Positions 1-6,498 of a stretch of 54,773 nucleotides of DNA are shown here, in pieces (positions within the stretch are counted from its first letter, which is position 1; each line of letters opens with the position of its first letter). Source of the stretch: a virus; the IMG/VR virus record IMGVR_UViG_3300035698_014712, positions 1-54,773 of that record, one strand, 5' to 3'. The notes below the pieces were generated by a model, which was given only the letters and a program-made list of their open reading frames with translations, was not told the origin of the DNA and did not search any database. The translations under genes and the position numbers were made by a program.

Positions 1-2
1 AG

Positions 3-116
3 GCAATGGGAACCTCAACAATGTCATGGGTAAACAACTATCAAATATATACACCCTTTTATAACACTCTGATTGCCATACAATTATGGTCAGAGTTTAA
101 TCCTTACAAAAAATAA
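3..116 (+). CDS. C-terminal end of an upstream gene (partial)
   Basis: The frame beginning at base 3 is open from the window edge to a TAA at 114-116. It gives a 37-residue tail that is aromatic-rich and ends in WSEFNPYKK. The other two forward frames hit stops after 10 and 20 codons, so this is the likely coding frame. A hairpin (66-72 pairing with 90-96, with an inner CCAT/ATGG stem) lies inside this tail and may be chance or a regulatory stem near the gene end. No family can be assigned from so short a piece. The gene body lies outside the window. Confidence 0.5.
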   Translation, partial: AMGTSTMSWVNNYQIYTPFYNTLIAIQLWSEFNPYKK

Positions 117-149
117 ACAGAGTATTAATAACAATATAAAATAATAAAT

Positions 150-635
150 ATGAAAGCAATTAAATGGGAACTGCCTTATGAAACTATGGACTACTTAGAG
201 TCTTTAACTGATGCACTGGCAGATCAAAATGGTGTAAGATTAATAACAGGAATGTTAGACATAAATGGAAATATTTCCTCATGTCAGATCTTTTTAAGAG
301 AAGACATTAAAGAATCAGCTTTATTTGAGTTAGGTATAAACATGGGTCAACATTTGACAGAGTATACCAAGCAAGTAGAGCAATCAAGACAAGAGATAGA
401 AGACCATCCTTTCTTTTCTGTATTAAGAGACTCAATAGCAAATCAAATAGAGCAAGAAGAAGAGCACGGATTTGATGAAGAACAATATGACGAAGATTGC
501 GAAAATGATTGTGATAAAGAAGAATGTGAAGACATTTGTCAAGACAAGCAAGTTGACGTAGATATTCGTCCAGTAAGATTAAGTGACAAGAATTTAGAGG
601 CTTTAAGAGCAATTCTTGTTCATTATAAATCATAA
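150..635 (+). CDS. Hypothetical protein with acidic, Cys-rich C-terminal segment
   Basis: This is a 161-residue protein of unknown function. The first 95 residues look like an ordinary soluble fold. Residues of about 97-135 are dominated by Glu, Asp and Gln and contain five Cys in a DCENDCDKEECEDIC run, an arrangement that could bind metal or act as a DNA-mimic patch; this is inference. A short basic/leucine-rich tail follows (about 140-161). The start ATG at 150 is preceded by an A-rich stretch with no Shine-Dalgarno. It is followed by a structured 105-base leader and a membrane-protein gene. The opposite-strand frame over the same bases is a shadow of the acidic codons. I do not recognise the family. 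Confidence 0.75.
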   Translation: MKAIKWELPYETMDYLESLTDALADQNGVRLITGMLDINGNISSCQIFLREDIKESALFELGINMGQHLTEYTKQVEQSRQEIEDHPFFSVLRDSIANQIEQEEEHGFDEEQYDEDCENDCDKEECEDICQDKQVDVDIRPVRLSDKNLEALRAILVHYKS

Positions 636-740
636 AGAAACCGGTACGAAAGTACCAATTTTGGGTAATGAGAGGATAAAAGCCTTTTGAAATAATTAAT
701 CAAAGGGCTATATTCATAGCCTTTAATAAAAACAAGTATT
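636..740 (+). promoter_or_regulatory. Structured leader with alternative hairpins (attenuator-like)
   Basis: This gap holds three stems. GGTAC(643-647)-GAAA-GTACC(652-656) is a perfect GNRA-capped hairpin. AGCCTTTTG (681-689) can pair with CAAAGGGCT (701-709). The same segment can instead pair as GGCTAT (706-711) with ATAGCC (716-721), followed by TTT. The middle segment cannot be in both stems, which is the geometry of an attenuator or riboswitch controlling the gene at 741. The U tract is short, so termination strength is uncertain. No known riboswitch class is recognised. Confidence 0.4.
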
Positions 741-1289
741 ATGTATAATTTAAACAATGAATCAAGAACAGCTAAACTATATGAGTGGATCTGGAACACA
801 GATGTAACAAAATTTAAGACAATGTGTTCTTATTTTTGGGCTTACATGGGTACAATTATATTTTTACCTGTTATCTTAATAGGTAAATTTATCTATTACA
901 TTACACCAGCTAAGAAACAAGTTTTAGCAAGTTTTGACTATGTTGCAAGTATGCCTTCTGTAGATAAAACTACAAGTAAGATAATTAATATTGTACACAG
1001 TACAGCTTTTGTAAAAACTATGAGAATATTAGCATTAATATACATGGGAATCTGTATATTATCTCTAGTTGGATTATTAATTTTTGGTGCATACCATTTC
1101 TATTTTAATATAGAGAGAGGTTTTGCAATTATAGGAGTTATATCAACTTGTGTTCTAATTGTCTATGTTTTAACCAACTTGTTTAAAATGTTTGACTTAT
1201 TTACTGTTATAGCATCACCTTTTAAGTTATTAGGTAATATGATAAGTAGTACATATAAAAATGCATGTCCAATAATAAATTGGGCATAA
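741..1289 (+). CDS. Three-helix integral membrane protein, unknown function
   Basis: This 182-residue protein has three clear hydrophobic segments, at about residues 31-54, 93-120 and 126-148, and an amphipathic region near 150-165. There is no cleavable signal peptide. The N-terminal 30 residues are polar and probably face the cytoplasm. It sits after a structured leader and just before a terminator hairpin, so it seems to be its own transcription unit or the end of one. Small membrane proteins in phage early regions can serve in superinfection exclusion or host membrane takeover, but nothing in the sequence decides this. It does not look like a holin, being too long and distant from any lysis gene. 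Confidence 0.75.
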   Translation: MYNLNNESRTAKLYEWIWNTDVTKFKTMCSYFWAYMGTIIFLPVILIGKFIYYITPAKKQVLASFDYVASMPSVDKTTSKIINIVHSTAFVKTMRILALIYMGICILSLVGLLIFGAYHFYFNIERGFAIIGVISTCVLIVYVLTNLFKMFDLFTVIASPFKLLGNMISSTYKNACPIINWA

Positions 1290-1376
1290 CAATATCAGTC
1301 TTAGCTAAGAAAGACTTGGGGATATGGAGGCCTAGGTAAACTCCGGATATGATGACCTAAAAATTAATCTTAGTAT

Positions 1377-1416
1377 GACAAGTGGTGGTGTTTGCACATT
1401 CTCCACTTGTCTTTTT
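1377..1416 (+). terminator. Rho-independent terminator just upstream of the tmRNA
   Basis: GACAAGTGG (1377-1385) pairs with CCACTTGTC (1403-1411), 9 bp, followed by TTTTT (1412-1416). It ends three bases before the predicted tmRNA 5' end at 1420, leaving no room for a separate promoter between them. The stretch 1290-1376 before it has no reading frame but contains a small GTCTT/AAGAC stem, and the motif CTTAGTATGAC (1369-1379) runs into the terminator stem; the same motif recurs at 3217-3227. The hairpin may terminate the upstream unit, or allow readthrough with the stem left on the tmRNA precursor. Confidence 0.7.
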
Positions 1417-1876
1417 AATGGGGATGTATTGGCTTTTGACAGAGTGGTGATTTCTTAATATTCAGCGAGAGATAACTCTAAACATAGGTGAAATTCTTTA
1501 AACGGAAACAAACTAAATACGCAGGAAACTGCACAGGTAGAAGCTAACATGAGTGTTGTTCACAACATTTTAGCAGGTACAAAGAGAGTGGTGTCAGACA
1601 TCATATCTTTTGAGCCTAAGCTTCAAATGGCAGCATAGAAGTCATAGTCCAAAAAAGGTTTAGGAGGACTTTATGCACAGTATATCACAGAAACCTTGAA
1701 AGACCCGAAACACTTAATTGTGTAAGTGAAGCTGTATGATATATTTAAGTATTCTAGAAGTAACTAAACTAGATGGTGGTGGACCAACTTAACAGTTGTC
1801 CCTATTCTGGAGAAGAATTCAAACTACACATAAGCTGTATACAATATTATTAAGGAAGCATTGGAAGACGAGGGTT

Positions 1877-2648
1877 TAAAGAAATTCGGACCAGTTAAGC
1901 AGGAATGCTTAATAAAAAATATTGCTTGAATTGCTGGAACGCTAAGGGTTGAAAGACTTACCTACGCCAATCAGCAGCCAATCTCACTGGAAGAAGTGAG
2001 CAGGTTCAGAGACTAGGGAAGCTACGGCTAGCCCACAGGAAGCAACATCTAGAACAGATGATGATATAGTCCGATCCTTACAGAAATGTAAGTTATTTAT
2101 AATGATTAGCTATTATTTTACATAGATTAAGAGTTTCCTGATGGGACATCTCTCCTTTCATGTAATTCATAGCTTTGGAAGTAAACTGAATATTACCTTT
2201 AATATATCCTTCTGCAGAATCTGTTCTGTCTAAAGAAGCAGCATGTATTGGGTCTTTAATTTGTTTACTGTGAGTAGAAAGTATTAATTGAACACCAGAG
2301 TAAGGACAAATTCCTTTTTGTGCTATCCATTGAATTTGTAAGTCTTCAAGAGTAATATTATACTCTTTATCACGTTGTCTTACAACTTTCATATAGTACT
2401 TATAAGGGGTAAATTCATTTTCTCTATTGTTAGTGTTAAGTAATCTTGTGTTAATGTTGTGTTTACCAGCACAGCTTCTAGTACAGTAGCTTTTCCTCCC
2501 AATTCTTATGTTTCTATCATAATCTTTTTTAGGCTTATTAAAGATAATTTCACACCCATCACAAGTAATTTCAATTGTTTTTCTGTTATGTTTATAATTC
2601 ATAATGCAAAGATAATAAATTAAAGTGGTTATTACAAATAAAATAATG
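1877..2648 (+). mobile_element. Group I self-splicing intron in the tmRNA T-loop
   Basis: Conserved core elements are visible. Q-like CAATCAGCAGCC is at 1968-1979, the R element GTTCAGAGACTA at 2004-2015 and the S element GATATAGTCC at 2063-2072. P7 forms between GACTA and TAGTC. A hairpin CTCACT/AGTGAG lies at 1983-2000, and a P9-like hairpin CTTAC-AGAAAT-GTAAG follows S. The last exon bases GGTT (1873-1876) pair with GACC in the intron (about 1889-1892), giving the required U-G at the splice site, and the intron ends in G (2648). The intron is about 772 nt because an HNH gene fills the segment between P9 and the 3' splice site. The exact boundaries are inferred from restoring the T-arm. Confidence 0.85.
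2093..2602 (-). CDS. Intron-encoded HNH homing endonuclease
   Basis: The 169-residue product has an N-terminal Cys pair CDGC and a second pair CTRSC (about residues 14-44), a likely zinc-binding part. A C-terminal HNH-type core follows, with HAASLDRTDSAEGYIKGNIQ (about 120-140) and a trailing N-x2-K motif, the pattern of phage HNH homing nucleases. It would cut intronless tmRNA genes and promote spread of the intron. It lies wholly inside the group I intron but on the opposite strand, so it needs its own promoter and is not translated from the tmRNA precursor. Its stop (2093-2095) falls just past the P9 hairpin, so the ribozyme core is undamaged. Confidence 0.85.
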   Translation of the reverse strand: MNYKHNRKTIEITCDGCEIIFNKPKKDYDRNIRIGRKSYCTRSCAGKHNINTRLLNTNNRENEFTPYKYYMKVVRQRDKEYNITLEDLQIQWIAQKGICPYSGVQLILSTHSKQIKDPIHAASLDRTDSAEGYIKGNIQFTSKAMNYMKGEMSHQETLNLCKIIANHYK

Positions 2649-2708
2649 CGAATCCCTCCGGCTCCACTATTATTAAATATTAATTATTAACAACTAAATA
2701 CATTTTTT

Positions 2709-3107
2709 ATGAATAAAGCAAAAGCAGAAGAAAAAGCAAAATGGGCCATCAAATGGATTGATGAACTAGCAGTAACAAAATTACCTAGAGGTATGGGAAG
2801 ACTAGGAGATGATAACGAAGGTTATTGTTGTCTTGGTATTGGAGCTGTTGTCACAGGAGTACATTTCTTTAAAGGAGATGGGACATCAGAAGAATTTATG
2901 AATAAAGTAGGTCTTTGGGAAGTAGCAGGATTACTTAAAAAAGAAAATACTTTTGATTATGTATTTGGAGAAGATCACGATACTCTTACTTCATTGAATG
3001 ATGGGACTGAAATTTCATTTAAAAATATAGGAATTCAAATTAAAAGCAATTTAATGCTTTTGTTTAAAACAGATGTAGCTAAAATACTAGTAAACCATTA
3101 TAGTTAA
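2709..3107 (+). CDS. Small phage protein with GYCCLG motif
   Basis: This 132-residue soluble protein carries EGYCCLGIGAV (about residues 36-47) followed by a region with SLNDGTEISFKNIG (about 97-110). The same two-part pattern, CCLG near the middle and LND..G..F..IA near the end, recurs in a widespread but uncharacterised family of small phage and plasmid proteins; I recall it from memory. The N-terminal helix is very basic. It is the first gene after the tmRNA, 42 bases past its 3' end, with an AT-only spacer. Function is unknown. Confidence 0.75.
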   Translation: MNKAKAEEKAKWAIKWIDELAVTKLPRGMGRLGDDNEGYCCLGIGAVVTGVHFFKGDGTSEEFMNKVGLWEVAGLLKKENTFDYVFGEDHDTLTSLNDGTEISFKNIGIQIKSNLMLLFKTDVAKILVNHYS

Positions 3108-3279
3108 GTACCCTCTGTAAGAGGAAAGGGGGCTAAGTTATTCCTGCATTCACAAATAAGCCTGGTGGAAAACCAGGCACAGGGAAAGGGAAATCATACC
3201 TAGAGTTGAGTTCCAACTTAGTATGACCTATGGGTGAGATAAACAAAGCTTAATTTATTTACATTTTTAAACACAAAGT
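3108..3279 (+). other. Structured non-coding gap with two hairpins
   Basis: There is no convincing reading frame here. GCCTGGT (3160-3166)-GGAAA-ACCAGGC (3172-3178) is a 7-bp hairpin. TCATAC (3194-3199) pairs with GTATGA (3221-3226), enclosing AGTTG/CAACT (3204-3208 with 3214-3218). The strand CTTAGTATGAC (3217-3227) is identical to 1369-1379 upstream of the tmRNA. This could be a small RNA, an RNA-processing site or a leader for the broken gene at 3280. It is not a tRNA, since no cloverleaf or T-loop can be drawn. Confidence 0.35.
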
Positions 3280-3497
3280 ATGATTAAAAGAGGGATCTTC
3301 TAACTCATAAAATTCAAGGTTATAGTGTTCTTATTCAGGATATTGTTTATTGTACAATAACAGACAAAGAAATGTATGTGTGTACTAAAAAGATAAAATA
3401 TACTGAAAGATACTTAACCAGTGAGTTCATTATCCACTCAGGATACGGGTTATCAAGAAGACAGCCAATGGCAAGGCAAAAAAGATTATATTACTAA
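3280..3497 (+). pseudogene. Short gene split by a -1 frameshift (about 72 residues if joined)
   Basis: ATG at 3280 reads MIKRGIF and then TAA at 3301. The -1 frame is open from 3288 to TAA at 3495-3497 and has a coherent protein-like sequence (ending RQPMARQKRLYY). Joining at GGG|GAT gives a smooth MIKRGDLLTHKIQ start, as if one G had been lost from GGGG. Without a shift, an internal ATG at 3372 could yield a 41-residue product. It may be a pseudogene, a sequencing indel, or recoded translation. No classical slippery heptamer is in register. Product unknown. Confidence 0.55.
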
Positions 3498-3517
3498 TTA
3501 ATTAAACACAAATCACG

Positions 3518-3811
3518 ATGAAAATTTTAAGTTTATTTACCAAGACAAAAGAAGAAAAAGATGCAAAACAAGCCGTTAGAGTATGTAAAGCATTAAAAAG
3601 AGGACAAGAATCATTATTAGATTCTTTGGAAGAAAAGAAAGACAAAGCTCAAGAAGTAATTGATAAACTAGTCGAAGGAAAGATCAGTTCTATAAACACT
3701 GACACCTTCAACAAATCTTATCATGAAGCAAAGCTGGATGTATTAACGTATACGAAAGAAATTGAAATTGCTACAGAAGTAATGGCAGATTTATATTCGG
3801 ATGAAAAGTAA
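3518..3811 (+). CDS. Small charged helical (coiled-coil) protein
   Basis: This 97-residue protein is almost entirely helix-forming, rich in Lys and Glu, with heptad-like spacing of Leu and Val at about residues 20-60. It has no membrane segment and no Cys except one near residue 23. It overlaps the next gene by 11 bases (3801-3811), so the two are probably translated together. It resembles small phage scaffold-like or host-interaction proteins only in a general way. I do not recognise a family. Confidence 0.7.
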   Translation: MKILSLFTKTKEEKDAKQAVRVCKALKRGQESLLDSLEEKKDKAQEVIDKLVEGKISSINTDTFNKSYHEAKLDVLTYTKEIEIATEVMADLYSDEK

Positions 3812-4226
3812 AAAGATATACTTAAGTGTATCTTATCAAACTAGTGACTATTTAATCAACTTATTTAAGTTTAGGTTGATTAACTTAGGCCATGAAGTCA
3901 TAATGCATAAGAAAGGAAGTGTTTATGATGTTAACTTAATACTTACTGCAGATTTAGTTATTACTTTGTCTCCAAAAGACGATGAAAGTAATATCGTACA
4001 AGTAGGTAAAGGGCAATATTGTGAAGCAGAATTTGCTTGTGAGAATGACATACCTCTATATATAAGAAGAAAAGAAAGATTAAGTCGATTTTCTTCTTGT
4101 TATAGTAGTTATGCAGCAGATTGGAAAACAAATTATGGTGAGATACATTCTGTAGGATTTTATAAGATAGAATCTATACTAGGGCAACCAAGACAAAAAA
4201 GAATTAAATTATTACTAATTAATTAA
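3801..4226 (+). CDS. Possible nucleoside deoxyribosyltransferase-like / TIR-fold protein
   Basis: This is a 141-residue protein. The N-terminal strand KKIYLSVSYQT, a helix, then GHEVIMH, then ADLVITLSPKDD (about 51-62) and a GKGQYCEAEFACENDIPLYI segment (about 70-90) follow the order of the nucleoside 2-deoxyribosyltransferase fold. That fold has a first strand, an ADLVI strand, and a helix carrying a conserved Glu (YCEAEFA) before a second small strand. If so it would act on nucleosides or nucleotide-like metabolites such as NAD derivatives. The sequence signal is moderate; a structure-based search would settle it. It overlaps the coiled-coil gene by 11 bases. Confidence 0.45.
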   Translation: MKSKKIYLSVSYQTSDYLINLFKFRLINLGHEVIMHKKGSVYDVNLILTADLVITLSPKDDESNIVQVGKGQYCEAEFACENDIPLYIRRKERLSRFSSCYSSYAADWKTNYGEIHSVGFYKIESILGQPRQKRIKLLLIN

Positions 4227-4231
4227 GAAAA

Positions 4232-4399
4232 ATGACACAAGAACATAGAAGCAGAAGAGCAGCAGCATTAGGGAGATTAGTGCTACAGTTAGGCAGTGGA
4301 GTTAAAACTCGTAAGAAATCATTTACAGGTAAAGAACCTTTAACTGATAAAGATATTAAAAGAATTAAGGCAGAAATAGTAATTTTAAAATCAGAATAG
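4232..4399 (+). CDS. Very small basic protein (55 residues)
   Basis: ATG at 4232, TAG at 4397-4399. The product starts MTQEHRSRRAAALGRLVLQL and is strongly basic, with a second basic patch (KTRKKS) and a Lys-rich C-terminal helix. It sits five bases after the previous stop and three bases before the next ATG, which is normal tight phage packing and supports it being real despite its size. Its charge suggests nucleic-acid binding, as an inference only. The opposite-strand frame spanning 4219-4617 is a shadow. Confidence 0.6.
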   Translation: MTQEHRSRRAAALGRLVLQLGSGVKTRKKSFTGKEPLTDKDIKRIKAEIVILKSE

Positions 4400-4402
4400 A
4401 TT

Positions 4403-4624
4403 ATGAGCAAGTCAATACACAGACAGATTAAAGACGGTAAAATTAGAACTATTTGGAATAGTACTTTAAGCAGAATGCAGTTTTTCAAAAGAACATCAAG
4501 AGGATTATTTTTCAAAAGAACAGCAAGAGGATTATTTTTAGAATGTAATCCAAACAGTGGAACTTTTGTGGCTAAGGGCCCAGGATACCACAGACTCACT
4601 TTAGATAAGTGGGACAAACAATAG
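4403..4624 (+). CDS. Small basic protein with an internal 9-residue tandem duplication
   Basis: This 73-residue basic protein contains FFKRTSRGL followed directly by FFKRTARGL (about residues 27-44), encoded by the 27-bp DNA repeat at 4481-4534. The flanking sequence (MSKSIHRQIKDGKIRTIWN and the C-terminal HRLTLDKWDKQ) looks like a normal small DNA- or RNA-binding protein. It is the last gene before a strong hairpin at 4630-4660. Function is unknown. Confidence 0.65.
   Translation: MSKSIHRQIKDGKIRTIWNSTLSRMQFFKRTSRGLFFKRTARGLFLECNPNSGTFVAKGPGYHRLTLDKWDKQ
4481..4534 (+). repeat. 27-bp direct tandem repeat, two copies
   Basis: Copy 1 (4481-4507) and copy 2 (4508-4534) differ at one base (T to G at the fifteenth position), changing Ser to Ala. 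The unit is a multiple of three, so the frame is kept. This looks like a recent slippage duplication, and the copy number may vary between isolates. Confidence 0.9.
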
Positions 4625-4629
4625 AATAA

Positions 4630-4660
4630 AGATAAGGGGGAAGAAAATTCCCCCTTATCT
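4630..4660 (+). terminator. Strong hairpin terminator
   Basis: AGATAAGGGGGAA (4630-4642) pairs perfectly with TTCCCCCTTATCT (4648-4660) around a GAAAA loop. The downstream U tract is poor (TATCACAGTTTT), and the upstream side is only moderately A-rich. It separates the small accessory genes from the replication block beginning at 4714. Confidence 0.7.
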
Positions 4661-4713
4661 TATCACAGTTTTCAGGTTAAGAATAAACAACGTAAGACAA
4701 TGGAGAAAAGAGT

Positions 4714-6021
4714 ATGGGATTATCATCACATCAATCTGAAAAACTAGAAGAAAGTTTAGAGATTTTAAAGAAAAAAGACCGGTTGATCATAAAAGGGTCA
4801 GCAGGGGTCGGTAAAACATTTATGGTAAACGAGCTAATTAAGAGGCTGAGTTTACGGCTAGGGAGAGAGGCAATAATTTATTGTTCAGCCCCGACAAATA
4901 AAGCAGTGGCAGTAGTAAAAGGGAAAGTAGATGAGAGAGAAAATCTTGAATTTACTACAGTGCATTCAGCCCTTAAGATAAAAAGGAATGTAAATTATAG
5001 GACAGGAGCTTTGACATTTAAACCATATTTCAGTGCTAAATACCCTCCATTAAAAGGAGTCGAGTTATTTATTATTGATGAAGCATCTATGTTAAACACT
5101 GAGTTATTAAAATATGTAGAAGAACATGCGACAAATAACAAATGTATTACAATTTTTATAGGCGATTCAAAACAACTTAATCCAGTAGGAGAGGATATCT
5201 CTCCAGTATTTACTGCAGATTACCCCGAGGTAGAATTAACTGAGATTGTAAGACAAGGAGAAGGAAATCCAATAATAACTTTAAGTAGAAACTTAAAAGA
5301 AGTTATTGATAAAGAAGACAAAAGAGTAGATGATGGAGGTTATATTTTTAGCCAAAGTCAGGCTCAGGTAGTCTCTACATTAGCAGAAGTTAATGGTACA
5401 GACGAATTAAAATATATTGCATGGACAAACAAAGAAGTTGATACAATAAATAGACTTGTTAGAATTGAATTGTATGGTAGCAAGCCAGACAAAGTAGAAC
5501 TAGGCGAAACATTAGTTTTTGGCTCTCCATTTAATGAGGAATATTTTACCAATCAAGAAATAAAAGTAGAAACAGTTGAGCAAAAGACAAAAGAATTTAA
5601 GTATCCTTCAGGGAAACAGAAATCTTTGTTCGAAAAAATAACTGTTTACGAACCTATTACCTTTAAGTATTATGCTGTTAATAGCAGGATGCACCCGGAG
5701 ACAGGTTTACCAGACGACAATATTATTATTATACATGAAGATTCGCAATTAGAATTTGATAAATTACTAAAGAACTTAGCTTCTATGTGTAGTGCAAGAA
5801 TAATTGATTGGACAGATTACTATGCTTTTAAGGAGAGTTTTGCAGACATGAAATATAATCATGCCATTACAGTTCACAAAAGTCAGGGTAGTTCGTACAA
5901 ACAAACAATTGTAAACGTAGGTAATCTATGGTTGAACAAGAATTTGAAGGAAAGAGAGAAGTTATTGTATACAGCAATAACAAGAGCAAGCAAATTACTA
6001 ATATTATATAAAGTAAAATAA
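4714..6021 (+). CDS. Dda-like SF1B DNA helicase
   Basis: This 435-residue protein is a 5'-3' helicase of the Dda/RecD type that would help replication-fork restart and remove bound proteins. Walker A GSAGVGKT is at residues 28-35, and Walker B FIIDEASML at about 118-126 has the DEAS form. The motif III region GDSKQLNPVG follows. Near the C-terminus are motif V (HAITVHKSQGSSY, about 388-400) and motif VI (LLYTAITRAS, about 418-427). Length matches T4 Dda (about 439). It opens the replication block, 50 bases past a terminator, and its stop overlaps the next start as TAATG. All core motifs are present, so it should be active. Confidence 0.92.
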   Translation: MGLSSHQSEKLEESLEILKKKDRLIIKGSAGVGKTFMVNELIKRLSLRLGREAIIYCSAPTNKAVAVVKGKVDERENLEFTTVHSALKIKRNVNYRTGALTFKPYFSAKYPPLKGVELFIIDEASMLNTELLKYVEEHATNNKCITIFIGDSKQLNPVGEDISPVFTADYPEVELTEIVRQGEGNPIITLSRNLKEVIDKEDKRVDDGGYIFSQSQAQVVSTLAEVNGTDELKYIAWTNKEVDTINRLVRIELYGSKPDKVELGETLVFGSPFNEEYFTNQEIKVETVEQKTKEFKYPSGKQKSLFEKITVYEPITFKYYAVNSRMHPETGLPDDNIIIIHEDSQLEFDKLLKNLASMCSARIIDWTDYYAFKESFADMKYNHAITVHKSQGSSYKQTIVNVGNLWLNKNLKEREKLLYTAITRASKLLILYKVK

Positions 6022-6320
6022 TGGCAAAGGACTATATAGAAAAAAATTATAACAAATTAAAAGGAACCGTCCATGAGGTAGGAAAATTAGTACATATTGA
6101 AAGAAATGGAATACCTGATCTTTTCAAAAAAGTGTTGACAATGGAAACCCCAGACGGCCAGATATTATTTCCTGAATTAAGGAATGGAAGGTTGAAAATG
6201 ATTGAGTCAGAAAAGATTCAACAGGGATCAACAGTAGAGATAGAGTATTTATTTCAAGGTTCTGAAAAGAATGAGAAAAGATACAATAACATTTATATTC
6301 ACACGATAAAAAAGATATAA
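6021..6320 (+). CDS. OB-fold protein, DUF3127-like
   Basis: This 99-residue protein has a strand pattern typical of an OB fold: KGTVHEVGKLVHI, then FKKVLTMETPDGQILFPE, then GSTVEIEYLFQGSEKNEK. It resembles the DUF3127 family found in Bacteroidetes and their phages (first strand G-T-V, a KK..L.ME.. strand, a final G-rich strand). Such proteins probably bind single-stranded nucleic acid or a replication partner. Translation is coupled to the helicase by a TAATG overlap. Assignment rests on the pattern only. Confidence 0.6.
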   Translation: MAKDYIEKNYNKLKGTVHEVGKLVHIERNGIPDLFKKVLTMETPDGQILFPELRNGRLKMIESEKIQQGSTVEIEYLFQGSEKNEKRYNNIYIHTIKKI

Positions 6321-6322
6321 GT

Positions 6323-6495
6323 ATGGCATTTAAAGTAGATGATTAGTAGAAGTTACAGTGATGAGAGACACCCGAAAAGGAACAGTATTAAAAGACAAAG
6401 GAGCAAAAATTCGCGTTAAAGTAAACATCCGGCCAGGGCAGGTTGGAGGAACACTTGACATGGATATTAATAGCGAGGATGTCATAAAATTGTAA
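6323..6495 (+). pseudogene. Short SH3-like barrel gene split by a -1 frameshift
   Basis: ATG at 6323 reads MAFKVDD and then TAG (6344-6346). The -1 frame continues LVEVTVMRDTRKGTVLKDKG and runs to TAA at 6493-6495. Joined, it gives about 57 residues with the F-K-V-D-D-L-V-E-V start and RKGTV turn common to small SH3/KOW-like barrels. A single T lost from GATTTAGTA would explain the break. An ATG at 6361 in the second frame could still give a 44-residue product. Product and function unknown. Confidence 0.55.
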
Positions 6496-6498
6496 AAA

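Larger units (their letters stand above)
1420..2666 (+). ncRNA. ssrA: tmRNA (10Sa RNA), interrupted in the T-loop by a group I intron
   Basis: The 5' end (1420) reads GGGGATGTATTGGCTTTTGAC, matching the tmRNA 5' tRNA-like half. The 3' end CGGCTCCA (2659-2666) pairs with GGGGATG and keeps the G3-U70 wobble that specifies alanine charging, with one A-G mismatch at the fifth pair. CCA is not encoded (CTA follows the discriminator A). T-stem GAGGG (1870-1874) pairs with CCCTC (2654-2658) only after bases 1877-2648 are removed, which also restores a TTCGAAT T-loop. P2 is supported by TTTCTTAAT (1451-1459) pairing fully with ATTAAGGAA (1849-1857). Spliced length is about 475 nt, longer than most tmRNAs. 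The tag frame is uncertain; see findings. The RNA would rescue stalled ribosomes with SmpB supplied by the host, since no smpB is visible. Confidence 0.85.

Noticed and set aside
66-96. Hairpin in the tail of the first partial gene
   Set aside because: It lies inside a coding frame and has no U tract; likely incidental.
1290-1376. Possible tRNA before the tmRNA
   Set aside because: No acceptor stem, anticodon arm or TTC-loop can be drawn.
3108-3279. Possible tRNA or CRISPR repeat
   Set aside because: Only two isolated hairpins are present; there are no repeat-spacer units and no cloverleaf.
4219-4617. Reverse ORF of 132 codons
   Set aside because: It overlaps two small tightly packed forward genes and its sequence is the mirror of the repeated basic motif.
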